Shown piece by piece: positions 5,636 through 9,526 of a stretch of 9,526 nt of DNA. The position numbers were made by a program, and so were the translations under genes. Below the pieces are notes generated by a model, which was not told where the DNA came from, made no database searches, and was given only the letters and a program-made list of their open reading frames with translations. Every line of letters begins with the position of its first letter. The stretch's first letter is position 1. The stretch is from Campylobacterota bacterium (lineage in GTDB: Bacteria; Campylobacterota; Campylobacteria; Campylobacterales; SZUA-545), in NCBI GenBank assembly GCA_003561815.1, contig PWVP01000144.1:1-9526 (forward strand). The letters run 5' to 3'.

Positions 5636-5853
5636 CCGATACAGTCCCCTAAGAGCATCTCGCGTGGCGGCGCCTCACAGCGGTTGGAGAGGTTGTTGCG
5701 CGGGCAGACTTTATGGTAGATCCCCTGCGCATCGTAGTACTCCACACACTCATTGTAGAGATAGGTGGAGTAGCCGCACTCATTGGCAAACACACAGCCG
5801 CTTAAGCAGAGTGCTGCCAGCACACTCACCACTCCGATCGCCACTCTTCTCAC
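5626..5853 (-). CDS. Small cysteine-rich lipoprotein (Cj0978c-like)
   Basis: A 75-residue predicted lipoprotein. It starts with a signal peptide of about 19 residues ending in the lipobox LSGC, with Cys20 lipidated. The mature part of about 56 residues has six further cysteines (ECG, NECVEYY, KVCP, NRCE, GDC, GCN), enough for three disulfides, plus a Tyr-rich ECVEYYDAQGIYHKVCP motif. Its position just before cmoB and the hotdog gene matches the small lipoprotein gene Cj0978c in C. jejuni; function is unknown. Two GTG codons follow the AAAGGAG box (5865-5859); the one at 5853 has 5 bases spacing like other genes here, while 5856 has only 2, so 5853 is chosen. It is first in the operon and its stop overlaps the cmoB start. 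Export to the periplasm implies oxidative folding. Confidence 0.75.
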   Translation of the reverse strand: MRRVAIGVVSVLAALCLSGCVFANECGYSTYLYNECVEYYDAQGIYHKVCPRNNLSNRCEAPPREMLLGDCIGCN

Positions 5854-5883
5854 CACCGCTCCTTTGGCTGTTTGACCGGTTTT

Positions 5884-5899
5884 AGCAAGAAGCGATCCA
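5884..5899 (-). promoter_or_regulatory. Sigma-54-like promoter for the lipoprotein-cmoB-hotdog-globin operon
   Basis: Read on the minus strand: TGGATC, five bases, TTGCT. The invariant GG (5898-5897) and GC (5886-5885) are exactly ten bases apart, and the match to the TGGAAC-N5-TTGCT form before flgH is 10 of 11 positions. Initiation near 5873 leaves a leader of about 20 bases with the AAAGGAG ribosome site at 5865-5859. Position and match are good; there is no experimental evidence. Confidence 0.6.
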
Positions 5900-5950
5900 T
5901 TCTCTGGGTGCCCGTGAAAGCTTCAGGCTGCGAGCACCTGTTAGCGGTTT

Positions 5951-5961
5951 TTGGCTAGAAT
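5951..5961 (+). promoter_or_regulatory. Housekeeping promoter for hemL
   Basis: TTGGC followed by the -10 box TAGAAT (5956-5961), with a T-rich stretch just upstream (GGTTTTTGG) and no obvious -35 box, as in Campylobacterota. Initiation near 5968 gives a leader of about 27 bases containing the AAAAGGAG ribosome site (5983-5990). Confidence 0.6.
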
Positions 5962-5994
5962 CGGCCCTTAAAGCCGAATGCCAAAAGGAGAGTC

Positions 5995-7281
5995 ATGTCA
6001 CACACCACCAACGAAGCCGCCTTTGAGCGGGCCAAAAAAGTCCTTCCCGGCGGAGTTAACAGTCCGGTTCGCGCCTTTGGCTCCATCGGTGCAACCCCAC
6101 CGGTGATCGCCAGAGGCGAAGGGGGCTGCTTTTTTGATGTGGAGGGCAACCGCTATATCGACTACATCCAGAGCTGGGGGCCGCTGATTTTGGGCCATGC
6201 ACACAAAGAGGTGATCGAGGCGGTCTGCAGCACCGCGAAACAGGGGCTGGGGTTTGGCACACCCACCGAGCTGGAGAGCGAGATTGCCGAGCGGGTTTTA
6301 AAGGCGTATCCGTTTTTAGAGAAGCTGCGCTTTGTCAGCACCGGCACTGAGGCGGTGATGACCGCCATCCGCCTGGCCCGCGGCGTCACCGGCAAAACCG
6401 CCGTTATTAAATTCAAAGGCAACTACCACGGCCACAGCGACACGCTACTGGTGCAGGCTGGAAGCGGCGCGGCCACCTTTGGCCACCCCTCCAGCCCCGG
6501 TGTGCCCACCGACTTTGCCAAACACACCCTCGTAGCCGAGTATAACGACCTCGCAGCTGTGGAGGCGTTTTTTAAGGCGGAGCACGACATCGCCTGTGTG
6601 GTTATCGAGCCGATCGCGGGGAACATGGGGCTGATTCCGGCCGATGAGGCGTTTTTGCAGGGGCTGCGAAAGCTCTGCACCGACAACGGCGCACTGCTCA
6701 TCTTCGATGAGGTGATGAGCGGCTTTCGCGCCGGGCCGATGGGTGCCTGCAGCCACACGGCTGTACGGCCCGATATGGTCACCTTCGGCAAGGTGATTGG
6801 CGGCGGGATGCCGGTGGCCGCCTTTGGGGCGAACGCCCAGATTATGTCGCACCTCTCCCCTGAGGGGCCGGTCTATCAGGCGGGTACCCTTAGCGGCAAT
6901 CCGGTGGCCGTGGCTGCCGGGATTGCGACTTTGAAGGTTATCCAGGAGACGGACGGGTTTTACGACACCCTGACCAAGCGGGCTCAGAAGCTCACCGCCG
7001 GACTGGAGGCGGCGGCCCAGGCGGCCAACATACCGCTGGTGACCGATGTGCGCGGCAGCATGTTTGGCTTCTTCTTTAGTGACAAGCCGGTTAAAAACTT
7101 CACCGATGCTGCTGCGTGTGATATTGAGCGGTTTAAACGCTTCTATCGCGAGATGCTGCTGCGCGGGGTCTATCTGGCACCCAGCGCCTTTGAGGCGGGC
7201 TTTATCTCCCTGGCCACCGAAGAGGATCTCATCGATGAGAGTATCGCCGCCGCCCATGAGGCGATGAAGGCGATCGCGTGA
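5995..7281 (+). CDS. hemL: Glutamate-1-semialdehyde 2,1-aminomutase
   Basis: HemL is a pyridoxal-phosphate enzyme that converts glutamate-1-semialdehyde into 5-aminolevulinate, the committed tetrapyrrole precursor of the C5 pathway to haem. The 428-residue length is standard. It begins with ERAKKVLPGGVNSPVRAFGS (11-30), then GNRYIDYIQSWGPLILGHAH (51-70), the phosphate-binding FVSTGTEAVMTAIRLARG (113-130), the gating region FKGNYHGHSDTLLVQAGSG (140-158), LLIFDEVMSGFR (234-245) with the cofactor-binding Asp, and the Schiff-base lysine Lys266 in VTFGKVIGGGMPVAAFG. The end, RGVYLAPSAFEAGFISLA, is typical. ATG at 5995 has AAGGAG with 4 bases spacing. The stop overlaps the atpZ start by 4 bases (GTGA). 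No catalytic residue is missing. Confidence 0.98.
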   Translation: MSHTTNEAAFERAKKVLPGGVNSPVRAFGSIGATPPVIARGEGGCFFDVEGNRYIDYIQSWGPLILGHAHKEVIEAVCSTAKQGLGFGTPTELESEIAERVLKAYPFLEKLRFVSTGTEAVMTAIRLARGVTGKTAVIKFKGNYHGHSDTLLVQAGSGAATFGHPSSPGVPTDFAKHTLVAEYNDLAAVEAFFKAEHDIACVVIEPIAGNMGLIPADEAFLQGLRKLCTDNGALLIFDEVMSGFRAGPMGACSHTAVRPDMVTFGKVIGGGMPVAAFGANAQIMSHLSPEGPVYQAGTLSGNPVAVAAGIATLKVIQETDGFYDTLTKRAQKLTAGLEAAAQAANIPLVTDVRGSMFGFFFSDKPVKNFTDAAACDIERFKRFYREMLLRGVYLAPSAFEAGFISLATEEDLIDESIAAAHEAMKAIA

Positions 7282-7571
7282 GCACCAAAAAAGAGAAGAC
7301 CAAAGTCCTAAAGGTCATCGAAGGGGCCGATAAGCTCAGTCTGGGCATCTCCATGGTGGTGGCCGTGGCGCTGGGCTTTGGGATCGGGCTGGGGCTGCGC
7401 GCCCTCTTTGGGTATGAGTGGCTGCTGTGGCTGGGGGTTTTCTGGGGTGTGGCCGCTGCGGGGCTGAACATCTACAAAGCCTATCTGGGGCTGAAAAAAG
7501 AGATGAAAGAGCTAGAAGAGCACCCACGCTACAAATATAAAAAGCCGCTTCGCGATGACGATGACGACTAA
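7278..7571 (+). CDS. atpZ: AtpZ/AtpI-family small membrane protein
   Basis: A 97-residue protein with two transmembrane helices (about 22-44, Gly-rich, and 47-67) between a basic N-terminus and a charged C-terminal tail, the architecture of AtpZ/AtpI proteins (F0F1-ATPase-associated; proposed roles in ATP synthase assembly or Mg2+ supply). The family-typical segment is VALGFGIGLGLRALFG, followed by WLLWLGVFWGVAAAGLNIYK in two pieces. It starts with GTG at 7278 overlapping the hemL stop. A hemL-atpZ pair away from the atp operon is an arrangement I associate with Campylobacterota. The C-terminus ends in five aspartates because its last codons form the GATGACGATGACGAC run that also supplies the next gene's ATG codons. 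No strong ribosome site, so translation is likely coupled to hemL. Confidence 0.8.
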   Translation: MSTKKEKTKVLKVIEGADKLSLGISMVVAVALGFGIGLGLRALFGYEWLLWLGVFWGVAAAGLNIYKAYLGLKKEMKELEEHPRYKYKKPLRDDDDD

Positions 7572-8091
7572 GCCTTCGCCGCTTCGCCGCTTTATGGGCA
7601 ACTACCTGATTCTAACCGGCGGCCTGATCGCCATCTTAGGCGCAGCCGGCGAGTGGATCGGGCTGCTCAACGCCCTGGCGGCCTCGCTGGGTGCGCTGGC
7701 GGTGGCCGGGGGCAGCTTTATCGGCTATCGCAATCTGGTCAAAAACGCACCGCCACCACCTGAAGATCGCGATCTGCTCGATCGCATCGACGATCCACAC
7801 GAGCTCTACGACGAGAGCGATCCCGGACACGACGAGCAGCGCACGACGGAGGCGATTTTAAAAGAGGAGAAGGCGCGGCTAAAGGCGACCAAGGTGCCAC
7901 TCAATGAGCGGATGCGACTGCTCTCGGGCACCTTCTCACCGCTTCGGATCTTAGGCTATCTCCTGCTGGTGGTCGCCTTTTTTACCCTGGAGGGGTTTGG
8001 GCTCTTTTTGCCGCTCTTTTTTATTGGTGGCATCCTGATTCTACCGCTAACGGCGATGATGCTGCTGTGGCAGAACCGAAAGGTAAGCTGA
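7555..8091 (+). CDS. Unknown membrane protein, two helical hairpins around an acidic loop
   Basis: A 178-residue protein I do not recognise. It has two hydrophobic segments near the N-terminus (about 14-36 and 38-58, rich in Gly/Ala), a hydrophilic, highly charged loop (about 64-128) starting with a PPPPEDRDLLDRIDDPHELY stretch, and two more membrane segments (about 130-146 and 150-171), ending in a short basic tail. With the basic MTMTTKPSPLRRF start the N-terminus is probably cytoplasmic, placing the loop in the cytoplasm as well. Start may be ATG 7555 or ATG 7561; both lie inside atpZ (overlap 17 or 11 bases) and neither has a clear ribosome site, so coupling to atpZ is likely. Context suggests a role close to AtpZ or membrane energetics, which is inference only. 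Confidence 0.8.
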   Translation: MTMTTKPSPLRRFMGNYLILTGGLIAILGAAGEWIGLLNALAASLGALAVAGGSFIGYRNLVKNAPPPPEDRDLLDRIDDPHELYDESDPGHDEQRTTEAILKEEKARLKATKVPLNERMRLLSGTFSPLRILGYLLLVVAFFTLEGFGLFLPLFFIGGILILPLTAMMLLWQNRKVS

Positions 8092-8103
8092 TTTTGCTAT
8101 AGT
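8092..8103 (+). promoter_or_regulatory. Promoter for the sugar kinase-sucrose synthesis genes
   Basis: TTTTGC followed by the -10 box TATAGT (8098-8103), the same extended form as before hemL and dedA. It begins directly after the stop codon of the upstream membrane protein gene. Initiation near 8110 gives a leader of about 30 bases ending in the strong ribosome site AAAAGGAGGGG (8127-8137). Confidence 0.55.
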
Positions 8104-8139
8104 GGGCCTAGCGCCAACTTCTAACTAAAAGGAGGGGTG

Positions 8140-8991
8140 ATGGCCGACTCGATCGCAATCTTTGGGGAGGTGCTCTTTGATACCTTTGAGGATGGCAAAC
8201 AGGTTTTAGGGGGTGCCCCCTTTAATGTCGCCTGGAATCTGACGATGCTGGGGGCCAAAAGTCACCTCATCAGCAGTGTGGGCGATGATGCGCCCGCACA
8301 GATCGTGCGCGATGCGATGCAGAGCATCCAGATGCCCACCGATCATCTCCAAAGCGATCCCCACCACCCCACCGGACGGGTCGATATCCTGCTAAAGCGC
8401 CAGGAGCCGCTCTACACCATCTGCCCGGATCAAGCCTACGACTATATCGAACCCCCCGCAGCACCGCTGGCCACCGAGTGGCTCTATCACGGCACACTGG
8501 CCGCCCGATCCCCCCGCAGCGGTGCGACGCTGCAGCGCCTGATTGTGCAGCACAGCCGGCGCTTTGTGGATGTGAATTTTCGCGATCCCTATATCCAGCC
8601 GGACAGACTCGGGCTGCTTCTAAGTGGAGCTGAGTGGCTGAAGCTCAACCACACAGAGCACGATCGCCTCTGTCAGCTCTTCACCCTCAAAGACACCCGG
8701 GCACTCATGGGCCACTTTGAGATCACCAACCTGATTCTCACCCACGCCGAGGCGGGTGCGGAGATCTTTACCCCCTGCGATCACCATAAAAACCCCGCCC
8801 CCAAGGTGGCGGGGTTTAAAGATAGCGTCGGCGCGGGCGATGGCTTTTCGGCCATGGCGCTCTGGGGTATCCTCTCAGGCTGGCCGATTGAGCAGATACT
8901 CACGCGCGCGCTGGCGTTTGCCGCTGCGATCTGCACCCTTCAGGGGGCCACCACCCCCGATCGCCACTTCTATCACCGCTTCAAGGAGTAA
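8140..8991 (+). CDS. PfkB-family carbohydrate kinase, probable fructokinase
   Basis: A 283-residue ribokinase/PfkB-fold sugar kinase, a normal length. The N-terminal half has the ribokinase-like start IAIFGEVLFDTFEDGKQVLG (5-24) and GGAPFNVAWNLTMLGAKSHL (24-43), the fructokinase form of PfkB signature 1. The C-terminal signature is DSVGAGDGFSAMALWG (228-243), with Asp234 the expected catalytic base and GAGD forming the anion hole. The GEVLFD start and APFNVAWNL resemble bacterial fructokinases rather than 6-phosphofructokinase or adenosine kinase. Context supports this: the next gene starts 2 bases later and is sucrose-phosphate synthase, and fructokinases accompany sucrose genes in methanotrophs and other bacteria. 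The ATG at 8140 has AAGGAG with 5 bases spacing; the GTG at 8137 overlaps the ribosome site. A strong inverted repeat sits inside at 8790-8817. Confidence 0.85.
   Translation: MADSIAIFGEVLFDTFEDGKQVLGGAPFNVAWNLTMLGAKSHLISSVGDDAPAQIVRDAMQSIQMPTDHLQSDPHHPTGRVDILLKRQEPLYTICPDQAYDYIEPPAAPLATEWLYHGTLAARSPRSGATLQRLIVQHSRRFVDVNFRDPYIQPDRLGLLLSGAEWLKLNHTEHDRLCQLFTLKDTRALMGHFEITNLILTHAEAGAEIFTPCDHHKNPAPKVAGFKDSVGAGDGFSAMALWGILSGWPIEQILTRALAFAAAICTLQGATTPDRHFYHRFKE
8790..8817 (-). terminator. Terminator-like hairpin on the minus strand inside the kinase gene
   Basis: A perfect 10-base inverted repeat, AAACCCCGCC (8790-8799) and GGCGGGGTTT (8808-8817), with an 8-base loop. Read on the minus strand the GC-rich stem runs into TTTTT, the form of an intrinsic terminator. 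On the plus strand only three T follow before AAAG. It is within coding sequence (residues 217-226 of the kinase), so it could stop antisense RNA or be a by-product of codon choice. Confidence 0.35.
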
Positions 8992-8993
8992 AG

Positions 8994-9526
8994 ATGCAAA
9001 ACGGTGGTCACACCATCACACTCATCAGTCTGCACGGACTGATTCGCGGACAGAATCTCGAGCTGGGGCGGGATGCCGATACCGGCGGTCAAACCCGCTA
9101 TGTGCTCGAACTCGCCCGCGCTCTAGGCCGCCAGCCCGGTGTCGCGCAGGTGGATCTCATCACCCGCCAGATCTTTGATAGCCGGGTGGATGAGGCGTAC
9201 GCCCGTCCGATCGAGCCGATCGGCGAGCGGGTGCGGATTGTGCGGCTCCCCTTTGGCCCGCGACGCTATCTGCGAAAAGAGGCGCTCTGGCCCTATCTGG
9301 ACGATTTCGTGGACAAGGCGACACTCCATATCCGAAACAGCGGCGTCATCCCCACAGTGATCCACGGCCACTACGCCGATGCCGGTTATGCCGGTGCCGC
9401 GCTCGCTTCACTTCTGGAGGTGCCCTTTATCTTTACCGGCCACTCGCTGGGGCGCGATAAGCGGCGGCTTTTATTGGAAAAAGGGGTGAGCGAAGCGAGT
9501 CTTGAGAAGCGCTACAACATCTCCAC
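8994..9526 (+). CDS. Sucrose-phosphate synthase, N-terminal part (cut by window edge)
   Basis: I translated this by hand; the frame is open for 177 codons to the right edge. Sucrose-phosphate synthase joins a nucleotide-sugar glucose to fructose-6-phosphate to make sucrose-6-phosphate. The GT4-family N-terminal domain is clear: ITLISLHGLIRGQNLELGRD (8-27), the DADTGGQTRYVLELARAL segment (27-44) with the acceptor/donor-site GGQT, VDLITRQI (53-60), VIHGHYADAGYAG (122-134) and PFIFTGHSLGRDKRR (144-158). These fit sucrose-phosphate synthase better than sucrose synthase. The donor-binding C-terminal Rossmann domain and any fused phosphatase domain lie outside the window. ATG at 8994 has AAGGAG at 8983-8988 with 5 bases spacing and follows the kinase stop by 2 bases, so the two are one operon. 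Confidence 0.92.
   Translation, partial: MQNGGHTITLISLHGLIRGQNLELGRDADTGGQTRYVLELARALGRQPGVAQVDLITRQIFDSRVDEAYARPIEPIGERVRIVRLPFGPRRYLRKEALWPYLDDFVDKATLHIRNSGVIPTVIHGHYADAGYAGAALASLLEVPFIFTGHSLGRDKRRLLLEKGVSEASLEKRYNIS

Noticed and set aside
5857..5994. Sigma-28 (FliA) promoter for the lipoprotein-cmoB-hotdog operon
   Set aside because: A GCCGATTC stretch exists on the minus strand near 5960, but no TAAAGTTT-like box lies at the required distance upstream; the sigma-54-like site fits better.
6445..7257. 270-codon open frame on the minus strand inside hemL
   Set aside because: Antisense shadow of a full-length, well-conserved hemL; composition (many Gly/His/Arg) is typical of shadow frames.
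1..9526. CRISPR array, insertion sequence, prophage or defence system
   Set aside because: No regularly spaced direct repeats, transposase, integrase or toxin-antitoxin-like gene pair is visible; gene content is mostly core metabolism and flagella.

Overview
The window looks like a chromosomal segment of a GC-rich member of the Campylobacterota (former Epsilonproteobacteria), probably a free-living or sulfur-oxidising one. Three things point there. A minus-strand gene trio of small lipoprotein, CmoB and acidic-tailed hotdog protein matches the arrangement I remember as Cj0978c-Cj0976-Cj0977 in Campylobacter jejuni. A near-perfect sigma-54 promoter of the type that drives flagellar rod/hook/ring genes in this phylum lies before flgH. 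The DedA, YidD and hemL-atpZ contexts also resemble that group. The base composition, high-50s percent GC by eye, is unusual for the phylum, so the exact genus is open. There is no sign of phage, insertion sequence, CRISPR array, tRNA or rRNA; this is mostly core genome.

Layout. 1-820 (minus): yqeY followed 3 bases later by an unrecognised helical protein that runs off the left edge. 821-925: a divergent control region with a sigma-54 promoter for flgH and a housekeeping-type promoter for yqeY. 926-1636 (plus): flgH, the flagellar L-ring lipoprotein. 1637-1855: a non-coding stretch with strong RNA-like hairpin potential, ending in a promoter. 1856-3375 (plus): a tight run of dedA, yidD and a glyoxalase II-like metallo-beta-lactamase-fold hydrolase. 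3372-5853 (minus, transcribed leftwards): Cys-rich small lipoprotein, cmoB, hotdog protein, protoglobin-like sensor protein. The hydrolase and the globin gene converge and share a CTAG stop. 5854-5994: a second divergent control region, with a sigma-54-like site facing the lipoprotein operon and a housekeeping promoter facing hemL. 5995-8091 (plus): hemL, atpZ and a four-helix membrane protein of unknown function, all overlapping. 8098-9526 (plus): a promoter, a PfkB-family sugar kinase (probably fructokinase) and the first third or so of a sucrose-phosphate synthase that runs off the right edge.

How the genes fit together. The FlgH ring subunit and the lipoprotein-cmoB-hotdog-globin operon both sit behind GG-N10-GC sites, so the operon may belong to the RpoN flagellar regulon. 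That would tie wobble-uridine modification of tRNA, an acyl-CoA-fold protein and a haem-based gas sensor to motility; this is the most interesting idea in the window and is an inference. hemL feeds tetrapyrrole (haem) synthesis. The kinase and sucrose-phosphate synthase are a sucrose metabolism pair, plausibly for compatible-solute or carbon storage use. Five of the genes appear to start at GTG or TTG; I chose those starts from Shine-Dalgarno spacing.
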